From: Pelotomaculum schinkii
GTDB lineage: Bacteria; Bacillota; Desulfotomaculia; Desulfotomaculales; Pelotomaculaceae
Length of the DNA: 64,000 bases
Assembly (NCBI RefSeq): GCF_004369205.1
Contig: NZ_QFGA01000001.1
Coordinates: forward strand, 1,054,001-1,118,000
Direction: 5' to 3'
Made by a program: the position numbers and the translations under genes. Of this stretch, positions 1 through 9,552 are shown one piece after another; within the stretch, counting starts at the first letter, position 1, and each line of letters begins with the position of its first letter. The notes below the pieces were generated by a model, which searched no databases, had not been told where the DNA came from, and was given only the letters and a program-made list of their open reading frames with translations.

Positions 1-148
1 GGTGTGGGGATCAGAATACCGTAATGAGCTGCACTACCTGAGAAATTATATCAGCAGTTTACGAAAAAAAATTGAGGATGACCCGGGCAATCCGAAATAT
101 ATTCTTGGTAAACACGGAATAGGCTACCAGCTGGCAACTGAATTATAA
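1..148 (+). CDS. OmpR/PhoB-family response regulator, C-terminal end (KdpE-like)
   Basis: Only the last 48 codons are in the window; the gene enters from the left edge and ends with TAA at 146-148. The translation is the end of a winged-helix DNA-binding domain, with the recognition-helix motif HYLRNYISSLRKKIEDDP followed by the beta-hairpin wing GIGYQL. The HYLR..ISRLR-type wording is closest to KdpE, regulator of the K+-transporting Kdp ATPase, but the family call (OmpR/PhoB) is firmer than the KdpE call. A strong terminator follows at once, so this is the last gene of its unit. Confidence 0.8.
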   Translation, partial: VWGSEYRNELHYLRNYISSLRKKIEDDPGNPKYILGKHGIGYQLATEL

Positions 149-164
149 AATAATAGTCCTTTTG

Positions 165-198
165 ATACTCTGCCAAGCAAGGCAGAGTATTTTTTTTT
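165..198 (+). terminator. Rho-independent terminator after the response regulator
   Basis: A perfect 10-bp stem (165-174 with 181-190) with a 6-nt loop is followed by eight T residues. It separates the regulator gene from the glutamine synthetase gene. Confidence 0.9.
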
Positions 199-331
199 AT
201 GAAATTCTTATATTTATAGCACTCTTTATTATGATTTATTTATGGAATATCAACTAGATTATAGTTGTTAGTTAATCATCAGCGCGTTTGTAACAATAAT
301 TACGAATGCCCTGAGTCATTTGGAGGCGCCA

Positions 332-1657
332 ATGCTTACACGGGAAGAAGTTCTGGAAAAGGCTAAGGAAGAGCATGTAAAATTTCTTCGTTTGCAGTTT
401 ACCGATACTTTCGGCACATTGAAAAACATCGCTGTGACGACCGAGGATATGGAACGGGCCATGGCCGGCAAAATCACCTTTGACAGCTCTGTGGTGGATG
501 GAGTGGTCAGCAACCATGAACAGGATATCATATTCCGTCCAGATATTTCCACTTTCGTAGTGTTCCCCTGGCGGCCCCGGAATGAAGCTGTGGCCCGCTT
601 CATTTGTGATGTGGAGAATCCAAACGGGACTCCCTACCCTGGCTGCTCACGTAGCGTCTTGAAACAGGTACTGGATGAAGCCGCCCGGATGGGTCTTGAA
701 ATTTGGGTTGGCGCAGAGGTGGAGTTCTATCTATTAAATATAGACGACAACGGCAACCCAACCACCAATACCCATGATCGTGCCGGTTTTTGCGACTTAA
801 CCCCGGTCGACCTGGGTGAAAACGCCAGGCGTGACATGGTGCTGACCATGGAGGAAATGGGACTGGACATCGGCTTCAGCCATCATGAAATGGGGCCGGG
901 CCAGCATGGTATCGCTTTAAAACTTGATAACGCCCTGTCTATAGCTGATAAGCTGGTAACTTTCAAGTTTATCGTACGTACCATTGCCCAGCGGCACGGT
1001 TTGCACGCTTCCCTGATGCCTAAACCACTGAACGGCATGCCTGGTTCGGCGCTATACTTTCACATTTTGCTGCGCCGCAAAGAGTCCGGGACTTTTTTGG
1101 AACCGGGGCAAAATTTACAACTGGACCAGGAGGTCGGGCACTTTATCGGGGGTATCCTGGCTCATACCCGTGCCAATACCGCCATTACCAATCCACTGAT
1201 TAACTCTTATAAACGGCTGGTACCCAGCGAACGCACCCCTACTTATGTAGCCTGGTCGGAAGAAAGCCGCAATTCAGTGCTCCGCATCGTCGCGCACGAC
1301 GGGCCGGGCTCCATGGTGGAAGTACGCAACCCCGATCCGGCTTGCAACCCATACCTGGCTTTAGCCTTAATCCTTAAAGCAGGTTTAAATGGCATCCGGC
1401 AGCAGCTCCCACTTCCTGCCCCTCTTTTAGAAAACACATCTCAAATACTTGCGCAACAAAATCCTGAGCTGCGAATTGCCCGCCTGCCCTTCACCCTGGA
1501 AGAAGCGCTGCGGGAACTGGCCTCTGATCCCTTGGCCAGGTCCACCCTGGGTGAATATATTTACCGGACATTCGCCAGGACCAAGGGTGAGGAATGGGAA
1601 CGTTTTCAGTTATTTGTGCACCCCTGGGAACTGGAAGAATATCTCACTAACTACTAG
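332..1657 (+). CDS. glnA: Glutamine synthetase family protein (GS type I fold, altered metal ligands)
   Basis: 441-aa protein with a GSI N-terminal beta-grasp domain (about residues 14-100) and catalytic domain (about 105-440). GGAGG at 322-326 selects the ATG at 332 over an upstream in-frame TTG at 320. The length and absence of an adenylylation region fit the GSI-alpha class of Firmicutes, which makes glutamine from glutamate, ammonia and ATP. The E-x-E metal ligands (E129, E131), HHE (184-186), the R..P..TPTYVAWS region and the E-V-R-N-P loop are kept. However, the Glu normally in the GQHEI motif is Gly193, and the His normally in GSGMH is Tyr242; both normally bind active-site metal ions. 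Either activity is changed or this is a GS-like paralogue. It precedes gdhA on the same strand, 119 bp apart, consistent with an ammonium-assimilation unit. Confidence 0.82.
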   Translation: MLTREEVLEKAKEEHVKFLRLQFTDTFGTLKNIAVTTEDMERAMAGKITFDSSVVDGVVSNHEQDIIFRPDISTFVVFPWRPRNEAVARFICDVENPNGTPYPGCSRSVLKQVLDEAARMGLEIWVGAEVEFYLLNIDDNGNPTTNTHDRAGFCDLTPVDLGENARRDMVLTMEEMGLDIGFSHHEMGPGQHGIALKLDNALSIADKLVTFKFIVRTIAQRHGLHASLMPKPLNGMPGSALYFHILLRRKESGTFLEPGQNLQLDQEVGHFIGGILAHTRANTAITNPLINSYKRLVPSERTPTYVAWSEESRNSVLRIVAHDGPGSMVEVRNPDPACNPYLALALILKAGLNGIRQQLPLPAPLLENTSQILAQQNPELRIARLPFTLEEALRELASDPLARSTLGEYIYRTFARTKGEEWERFQLFVHPWELEEYLTNY

Positions 1658-1776
1658 CAATTGTTCTTACTTTTGATGGGGGGGTGATTGGCTAATCAAT
1701 ACATTTAAATCAATAAAGCGATAGAGCAAAATTTTCAATAAATAAATTGACACATTGGATTAAGGGGGCTTTTTAA

Positions 1777-3117
<1,341 letters not shown>

Positions 3118-3119
3118 AC

Positions 3120-3139
3120 GCTATCCTATTACGGATAGC
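3120..3139 (+). other. Small hairpin between gdhA and the Cys-rich ORF
   Basis: A 7-bp perfect inverted repeat (3120-3126 with 3133-3139) with a 6-nt loop begins two bases after the gdhA stop codon. There is no T-run, so it looks like an mRNA-stabilising or processing hairpin rather than a terminator. Confidence 0.5.
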
Positions 3140-3168
3140 TAAAATTAAGAAAAGAGGGGAGAAAAACC

Positions 3169-3324
3169 ATGACGCAATGTCCGCTGGCCTATACCGACCC
3201 CTGTTCAGAATGCGATCAATTTGGAACCTGCAGCCCAAGCCAGGCTGTACAGAAGCTGGTTATCCTGGAAAACATGGTGGAAGAACTAAAGGTGATGATA
3301 CAGAGCCTTATAGATAAAAAGTAG
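3169..3324 (+). CDS. Small Cys-rich hypothetical protein (51 aa)
   Basis: ATG start preceded by GAGGGGAG at a good distance. The 51-aa product has four Cys in its first 18 residues (C4, C12, C15, C22 in the pattern C-x7-C-x2-C-x6-C), then an amphipathic helix rich in Leu, Val, Glu and Lys that could form a coiled coil. Four Cys close together suggest a metal or iron-sulfur site. It sits 51 bp after gdhA and directly before a strong terminator, so it is probably the last gene of the glutamate dehydrogenase unit. I do not recognise the family and assign no function. Confidence 0.65.
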   Translation: MTQCPLAYTDPCSECDQFGTCSPSQAVQKLVILENMVEELKVMIQSLIDKK

Positions 3325-3359
3325 TCCCTGTTTCATATAGTATGCTTTTCATGTGTATT

Positions 3360-3383
3360 AAAACCACCTTAGGGTGGTTTTTG
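3360..3383 (+). terminator. Rho-independent terminator of the glnA-gdhA region
   Basis: 9-bp stem (3360-3368 with 3373-3381) with a TTAG tetraloop, flanked by A-tract and T-tract. It can act in both directions. Confidence 0.85.
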
Positions 3384-3399
3384 TCATTACCTGAATGAA

Positions 3400-3736
3400 G
3401 AGCACGATAATACCTAACATCTCTTGAGCTAGGCTTCTGCTCAGATGGTTGGCAATAGACGCTGGCGCAATTGATGTTTAATAATTCAGCCTGGCGCTTG
3501 ACACTGATATGAGCGTTGTTTTGTCAACGAAGTCTTTTCTTCCAGTCTGGCCCGATAATTTCTTCAGATTTTATTGAGTCAGTCTACCTCAGATGACCAC
3601 AGTGCTTATACCATACTCAGCGGTGATTTCGTTGACAGTGGGGGCTTGCTGCAGCACCTCCACAGTGGGGGCTTGCTGCAGCACCTCCAGGACCACCTTG
3701 CATAAATTCTGCTGAATAATAGTTTCTCTTTTTCAT
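3400..3736 (-). pseudogene. Decayed IS3-family transposase remnant
   Basis: Read on the minus strand from an ATG at 3736, fragments match IS3-family OrfA: MKKRNYYSAEF, then after a frameshift KVVLEVLQQAPTV, then NEITAEYGISTVVI. Nearer 3400, a fragment VKRQAELLNINxASVYxQP matches the start of an IS3-family OrfB. Stops and frameshifts separate the pieces and most of the transposase is missing. The stretch between 3384 and 3935 has no other convincing coding content. Confidence 0.7.
3635..3688. repeat. Perfect 27-bp tandem duplication inside the IS3 remnant
   Basis: 3635-3661 is repeated exactly at 3662-3688. 27 bp equals nine codons, so the duplication keeps the OrfA frame (EVLQQAPTV twice). 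It looks like a slippage event during decay. Confidence 0.9.
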
Positions 3737-3935
3737 GTTTCCAGTATAACTTACATTTTTGATTTTGTGTCTCACTCTATGGGAGCATTATAAAGTTAAC
3801 TTTAAAGATTACTATGGTTTTTCATATTCGGCAGAAAAAACCTTATATGCCAGAACTGAAAACAAACAGAGTGAAAAACTATTGGCCTTAACGGGGCCAC
3901 CTTTGAAATTTTATTACGGGGGTCAAAATAAAGAA

Positions 3936-4253
3936 TTAACTAAGTAACAAAGGAGTTATTGCAAATGTAGCAGTAATATAAGAAACAGTTATACATATTA
4001 ATATCCCAAGTATCCAGAACAATGGTGAGCGATTTTGTTTGGAACGAGTATAGTAACAAAGACCTGCTAGCGATAAGCCCAATAAAAGCAGGAAAGCGAT
4101 TATTCCAGGCCAGAAGATAGCCAGAGTAATTGGGGATTTGGAAATTATATATTCCGGGCTGCTTACTGCTAAACGTGCCGAGGCTACAGGTACAAAGGTG
4201 GTCATTGTTAATACCACAATAACTGCAACTCTTAACAGTTTTAATTTAAGCAT
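3936..4253 (-). CDS. Small membrane protein with signal-like N terminus
   Basis: 105 aa, ATG start with AAGGAG 8 nt upstream. Residues about 7-28 form a hydrophobic signal-like segment ending in VASARLA; two more strongly hydrophobic segments lie near residues 45-68 and 80-103, separated by a short basic loop (YYTRSKQNR). The product is therefore probably an integral membrane protein with two or three spans. No known family is recognised. It lies downstream of and in the same direction as the O-antigen-ligase-like gene, 110 bp away. Confidence 0.6.
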   Translation of the reverse strand: MLKLKLLRVAVIVVLTMTTFVPVASARLAVSSPEYIISKSPITLAIFWPGIIAFLLLLGLSLAGLCYYTRSKQNRSPLFWILGILICITVSYITATFAITPLLLS

Positions 4254-4363
4254 TCAAACAACTCCTTCCTAAGTCATAGTCGGTGGAAATCATTATTTAT
4301 TTCTCTTGTCAACATTGATATTTTTAAGACATATCTTATTACTCGGATTTACCGGAGTCGAGT

Positions 4364-6784
4364 TCATTTCAAGATAGGCAAACTTTTAAGTTGATCATAT
4401 TTATTCGCCAGCTCCGGTGACAGATTACCAGCCTGAACAAGGAGATCTTGCGATTCTTGCACCTGACCCTGCTTGTCCCGCAGGGCGGCTAACCAGAGAG
4501 AAGCCGCTCCCTTTGTCTTATTATCGGCAAGAGCAGCCTGCAGGTTGCTGTCGGCTTCAGCCCATTTCCCAAGCAGATACAGAGAAGAGCCTAAGTAAAG
4601 TTTAACCGTTGGGGTTACCGTCATCGGTGGGGCATCTTTCCAAAGGCGTTTTTCCTCTTCGCCGAGGGTTTCTATCTGTCTTTGGATTTTGGCCGGCACT
4701 CCTGCTACTTGTTCCAAATATTGTTTCGCCGCGTCGCGATTGTCGTCGGTTAGTTCGTTATATCCGGCTACGAAGTAGGCCTGGGATAGGAGCTCGTACC
4801 GCTGGATCTCGAATGGGGCCAGGGAAAGTGCTTTATGGGCGGCCTGCACGGCTTCATCATTTTTCTTCGCTGCCGCATAGATGACGGACAAATCTGCGTA
4901 GCGAACGTCGTTGTATTGACTCAACTTCACCGCCAGACAGGCCTCAGCAATGCTCTGGTCCATTTTGCCCTGAGCCAGATAAAGATGGGCCAGATCAATC
5001 CGGTAAACGGGATCAAGGTGATAAGTGGCGTTAGTTGGATTATAAACTGAAGCTTTTTGTAACAGGGCAAGGGCTTGATCATAGCTTTTAGCATGCTTTG
5101 CGTTTGTGTAACTGTTACTGGAAGCTACTAGAGCGCCGCTGAAAATAAGCAGCAAAACCGTCGCTACCGACGCTCCGACCAGAACGGCATTATTGGGCGG
5201 CACATATCTCCTGCTATTCTTCTCTTTGGCTTTGTTTGTTGCATGGCTCAAGATACCCCTTGCTAGACCGAAAAGGGTCCAGAGAACCATGGAGAGAGCA
5301 GATAAGGAAAGGTCAAAATCAATGACGGCGTGTATCCCCACTGAAAGCGCTGCTATGGTGATGGTCCAGATCAAGATCCCGGCGGAGACATCCTCCTTTG
5401 CCCCATGGCAGAGCCTGTTGGCGGTGTATAAAAAGGTGACCCATATACCCAGTATAGTAAGCAGCCCGAGGACGCCTGCTTCCACCATAATCTGGAAGTA
5501 ATTCCCGTGTACCTGGTTGGAAATATAGAAATAGCCCTGGAAGGCGCGGTAGGCCTCCTGCCAGCCACCGCCGCCCCAGCCGATGATGGGACGCTCCCTG
5601 AACATCTTCATGGCATCATGATAGAAGTAAAAACGCTCGATAGCATTCCTGAACTTTAATATTATCTGTTCTGTGATTTTTTTTGCGATATCGGGATGCG
5701 TATTCAAATAATACGCCAGACCGACAGCAAGTACAATAACCACCAGCAACAAGATACCAATAGTTATTTTCTTATTTCCTTCAATCCGCCAACAAATGCC
5801 CCTTTTTTCTGCAGACAAATATAGAAATTGTCCCATTAGCGTCACTGTTAAACCAATAAAAATCCACAACCATGCCAGGACCATCTTTTGAGTGGAAACA
5901 GCTGAAAGAAACTGCCAGACGGCAATAGTCGAAGACATCCCGATAAGAGCAAAATGTAAAATTACCGGTATCCTGTTACATTTAGACAAACCAATGATGA
6001 AAAGGACAAAAACAAGTGAAAATACCAGGAGTCCACCATATGACTTAGTACCAAGAAGTACTGCAAAGAGCAGGAAATTCCCAGCGGCATAGAGATAATG
6101 GCTCATATTGTTTAAATTCAACCATGCCGGAACGTATTTTGATATTGTTCGTTTAACTACACCGTCCAACTCTTGTAAACTAGTCTTCCGCCAGAGGTAA
6201 AGCCCGATAAATATTACCGCTGCCAGATAGCTTGCCAGGGCGTTGGGGTACTGGAAGGAGGAATAAATCCGCCCGTTCAGAAAGCCGTCATTAATTTCAA
6301 TGATCCCGGTGGCGGTGGCCAACCCTGCCAAAGCCACGCCGACGGCACTTATATAGATGATATGTAAAATGGTGACAATATCTTTATCGTTTCTTACGAG
6401 CCGTGAGGACAGCCAGTAAACCATAAAATACAGGGCGGTCTTGACCACCTCGTCTACCGCTAGTCCATAGTTGGCGGCCTGAAAGGCCGAAATAAGGTAG
6501 ACTATGGGAAAGGCCAGGACGAAGTAGTCCAGCGGGTGGGAAAGGAAGCTGTTGTCACGCTTCGACCACTTCCACAGCCAGGCAACCCCGAAGAGAACGG
6601 TGGCAAAAAACAGTGCCCGTTCCTGCTCGGGCTGGAAGAATAATCCTCTGAAGTAAGGTGGCAGGAACAGTAAAACCCCCATTCCCCAAAAGGCAATCGC
6701 GTGGCCTAAATCCAATTGATTATTTTGGAGATTGCTCTTAACCGCTTCAATTTTCTTTTTATTCTTCGATTTCGCTGCAACCAC
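4364..6784 (-). CDS. O-antigen ligase (Wzy_C) domain protein with C-terminal TPR repeats
   Basis: 806 aa. The start is taken as GTG at 6784 because AAGGAG lies 8 nt upstream; an upstream in-frame TTG at 6808 has no ribosome binding site. Residues about 35-520 contain about a dozen membrane spans with the large loop and the RERPIIGWGGGGWQEAYRAFQ and VHGNYFQIMVEAGVLG motifs typical of O-antigen ligase/polymerase (Wzy_C/WaaL/PilO) proteins. The last about 250 residues are tetratricopeptide-like helices. Such fusions in Firmicutes are thought to transfer or polymerise surface glycans; the substrate cannot be told from the sequence. No neighbouring glycosyltransferases are present. Confidence 0.82.
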   Translation of the reverse strand: MVAAKSKNKKKIEAVKSNLQNNQLDLGHAIAFWGMGVLLFLPPYFRGLFFQPEQERALFFATVLFGVAWLWKWSKRDNSFLSHPLDYFVLAFPIVYLISAFQAANYGLAVDEVVKTALYFMVYWLSSRLVRNDKDIVTILHIIYISAVGVALAGLATATGIIEINDGFLNGRIYSSFQYPNALASYLAAVIFIGLYLWRKTSLQELDGVVKRTISKYVPAWLNLNNMSHYLYAAGNFLLFAVLLGTKSYGGLLVFSLVFVLFIIGLSKCNRIPVILHFALIGMSSTIAVWQFLSAVSTQKMVLAWLWIFIGLTVTLMGQFLYLSAEKRGICWRIEGNKKITIGILLLVVIVLAVGLAYYLNTHPDIAKKITEQIILKFRNAIERFYFYHDAMKMFRERPIIGWGGGGWQEAYRAFQGYFYISNQVHGNYFQIMVEAGVLGLLTILGIWVTFLYTANRLCHGAKEDVSAGILIWTITIAALSVGIHAVIDFDLSLSALSMVLWTLFGLARGILSHATNKAKEKNSRRYVPPNNAVLVGASVATVLLLIFSGALVASSNSYTNAKHAKSYDQALALLQKASVYNPTNATYHLDPVYRIDLAHLYLAQGKMDQSIAEACLAVKLSQYNDVRYADLSVIYAAAKKNDEAVQAAHKALSLAPFEIQRYELLSQAYFVAGYNELTDDNRDAAKQYLEQVAGVPAKIQRQIETLGEEEKRLWKDAPPMTVTPTVKLYLGSSLYLLGKWAEADSNLQAALADNKTKGAASLWLAALRDKQGQVQESQDLLVQAGNLSPELANKYDQLKSLPILK

Positions 6785-7677
6785 TAGATTGGCTCCTTCT
6801 TTTTTCAATGTTATCTTTTATTAGGTTTTTACTAAATACAATGTTGTTTATTTCTGTATTAATTTACAAATACCTTCTTGGTCTGACTTTTTTGTCAAAT
6901 TGGCATTTAAGTTTATTAGCAAGTTCCCGATCCTTCAGCAAACAATGATATGGCACAAGGTATTGTCAGGTGAAAATATTATAAAAAGGAGTGCAACTAA
7001 TTCATCAATTGGCTATTTTGCATACATATTATATTCCTCCTCTTATATTCCTCCTCAAAATTATTTCAAACTTGGTCCTATATTACGAGGTATAATTACC
7101 TGCTAGAATTGCGATTCACTAATTCTATAATAGGGGATAAAGACTTTTTCAGTGTATTATAGGTCAGTAAAACAGTATATTAGGTAAATAATATTGATAA
7201 GCATTGTAATATCACTATAATCTAATTATAGAGAATATTGTATATTAAGTATTATTTGAGTTTACTCTTGTAGGTTACAGTATTCCTCCGTTTAGCAGGG
7301 TGAGCAATTCATCAGGCCGAACTTAACAGGAACATATATGTAGCCTCGTTACACGCAAGCCCGGTGGCCAAGCTAGTCTATGTTAGGCAAAGGCAGCATG
7401 ATAAAGAGAAAAGACTAACCGTATAGCTTTTCACCCTCCTAAGGGGTATCCGGCGGCGACATGATGAAAAGAGTACGACAGCAAATATTTGACTTTGCAA
7501 ATTTATACCTTAAATATTCTTGGATACAGCATTTGTATCGGACGAGACTACTGAGAGGCTGGAAGAACTATTTTTAGTATAGTTTTTCATAGTTTTTCTC
7601 CGATATTTCTAAGAATAATGGTTGTCTGAACTTATGCAAGTAATATATATTAAAAAAAGAAAACCTAAGGTTAAAAT
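6785..7677. other. 893-bp AT-rich intergenic region with a GC-richer segment
   Basis: No convincing gene. It contains a 14-bp direct tandem repeat at 7029-7056 and a distinctly GC-richer block at about 7275-7500 with several short complementary segments (for example TAGTCT near 7374 and AGACTAAC near 7410). The block could be a structured leader RNA of the downstream exporter or a decayed intron or mobile element; I could not match it to a known riboswitch consensus. Confidence 0.4.
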
Positions 7678-9552
7678 ATGATAAATAAAAAATTTAATGA
7701 GAAATTAAAATATAAGTTTGCATTCTTTTGCAGAAAAGACTATCTCTATATAAAAAAAATACTTTTTTTTGTTAAACCATATAAATATTTATTTATTGCA
7801 ACATTTATTATTATAATAACAGGAATTGCCTTAAGTTTAATACAACCACTGCTATGGGGTAAAATTTTATCCAGCTTATTTATGAAAAATTACGACCAAT
7901 CATTTGTTTATACCTTATTTTTTTTTGTTGTATTTGCATTTCAAGCATTGTTAAGTTATATTCAAGGCTACTCATCTACTAACCTAATAAATAAAGTAAT
8001 TTATGATCTGAAAAATAAGTTATATAAAAAAATTTTAAATATGCCAGTTAAATATTTCGATGAAATGGGAACTGGTGACTTTGTTTCACGTATTCACAAT
8101 GATACCTCGGTTGTTTCATTCGTTATAATGAATTTATTTATTAACACAGCTGTTGATATATTAAAAATTTTTGTTGTAGGAATAACAGTATTCAATATAA
8201 ACGCGTTACTGGCATCAATTGTTATTTTAGGTTTTCCATTCTCATATTTAATCTTTAAAAAATACAGTATATTGTTAAGAGAAAAGAACAATAAAATTCT
8301 AAGTCTCACGGATGACTATCTTAGTAAATTAAATGAATCAATCTGCGGAATAAGAGATATTAAAGCAATTGGATTAAAGAATATCGATTTTAGAATATTC
8401 TCTTCGCTATCTTTGGAAATAAGAAATAATAATATAGAATTAAATATTTTAAGCAATACTGCACAAACAGCGACACAAGCATTCAATTATCTATCCCAAT
8501 TATTATTGATATTGATTGGTGGATACTTTGTTTGCAAGGAGACACTAAGTATTGAGTATTTTGTAGCGTTTTTCTCGTACTCCAGTATATTTAATAATTC
8601 ATTATTAAATTTAACAAAGGTAAATTCAAGTTTGCAACAAGTCTTCTCTTCATCAAGAAGAATATTTGAGTTAATTGATAATTCAATATATCAAGAGGAA
8701 GAGTTTGGAGATAACGAAATTGAACAAGTTGTCGGAAAAATAAAATTTGAAGAAGTAAAATTTGAATATATGTCAAGCTTGCCAGTTCTTAGGGGGATCA
8801 CTTTTGAGATACCCTGCAATAAAACAATAGCTATAGTGGGCAATAGTGGTAGTGGGAAGTCTACTATACTAAATTTGCTTCTAAGATTTTATGATCCATT
8901 ATCAGGGGCCATCTATATAGATGATATCAATATAAAGGACTTAACAGAGAATAAATTAAGAAAAAATATTTCTATAGTAAGGCAAAATCCAATGTTATTT
9001 AATAAGTCAATAAAAGATAATTTAATGGAGGTAAATCCAAATGCAACAGAAGATGAAATGCTGGAATCATGTAAGTTAGCTTGTATACATGATTTTATTA
9101 TGACTTTGCCCCAAAAATATGAAACATATATTGGTGAAAACGGAGTATTGCTGTCGATTGGTCAAAAACAACGAATTGCTATAGCTAGAGCTATTCTAAA
9201 AAAATCCAAAATAATACTATTTGACGAAGCAACTTCTTCACTCGATAACAATTTACAGTCTTATATAAATACGGCAATAAAAAAAATTTCAAAGAACCAT
9301 ACTGTAATAATTGTAGCTCATAAATTATCAGCTATTATTGAAGCTGATGAAATATTTGTACTAGATCAAGGTGTAATTTGTGATAGTGGCAAACACGAAT
9401 TCCTAATTCAACATAATAGTCTTTATAATAAAATGTTCAAATTGGAAGCAGAATTATTAATAAAGAATGGAAGTTCTGAAAAAACAAAGGAGGAAATATT
9501 ATATGATTTCAATGGGTCAACTACCAAAACCTTGGAAAGCGGGAATTGCTAA
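7678..9552 (+). CDS. ABC transporter ATP-binding/permease protein (peptide exporter of the RiPP cassette)
   Basis: 624-aa half-transporter of the ABC exporter type. About six membrane spans lie in residues 30-330, followed by a nucleotide-binding domain with Walker A GNSGSGKST (about residues 389-397), signature LSIGQ and Walker B IILFDEATSSLD. There is no N-terminal C39 peptidase domain, so it would export without cleaving a double-Gly leader itself. Very AT-rich compared with most of the window, as are the next native genes of this cassette, which suggests acquisition by transfer. It overlaps the maturase gene by 50 bp, implying translational coupling. The likely cargo is the Cys-rich peptide encoded at 14767. 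Confidence 0.85.
   Translation: MINKKFNEKLKYKFAFFCRKDYLYIKKILFFVKPYKYLFIATFIIIITGIALSLIQPLLWGKILSSLFMKNYDQSFVYTLFFFVVFAFQALLSYIQGYSSTNLINKVIYDLKNKLYKKILNMPVKYFDEMGTGDFVSRIHNDTSVVSFVIMNLFINTAVDILKIFVVGITVFNINALLASIVILGFPFSYLIFKKYSILLREKNNKILSLTDDYLSKLNESICGIRDIKAIGLKNIDFRIFSSLSLEIRNNNIELNILSNTAQTATQAFNYLSQLLLILIGGYFVCKETLSIEYFVAFFSYSSIFNNSLLNLTKVNSSLQQVFSSSRRIFELIDNSIYQEEEFGDNEIEQVVGKIKFEEVKFEYMSSLPVLRGITFEIPCNKTIAIVGNSGSGKSTILNLLLRFYDPLSGAIYIDDINIKDLTENKLRKNISIVRQNPMLFNKSIKDNLMEVNPNATEDEMLESCKLACIHDFIMTLPQKYETYIGENGVLLSIGQKQRIAIARAILKKSKIILFDEATSSLDNNLQSYINTAIKKISKNHTVIIVAHKLSAIIEADEIFVLDQGVICDSGKHEFLIQHNSLYNKMFKLEAELLIKNGSSEKTKEEILYDFNGSTTKTLESGNC

Noticed and set aside
3759-3947. 62-codon open frame on the plus strand
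   Set aside because: No ribosome binding site, no recognisable motif, and it lies in degenerate intergenic sequence beside the IS3 relic.
7275-7500. Cyclic-di-GMP (GEMM) riboswitch upstream of the exporter
   Set aside because: An ACGCAAGCC-like stretch caught the eye, but the partner GGGCAAACC-type segment and tetraloop/receptor layout are absent.
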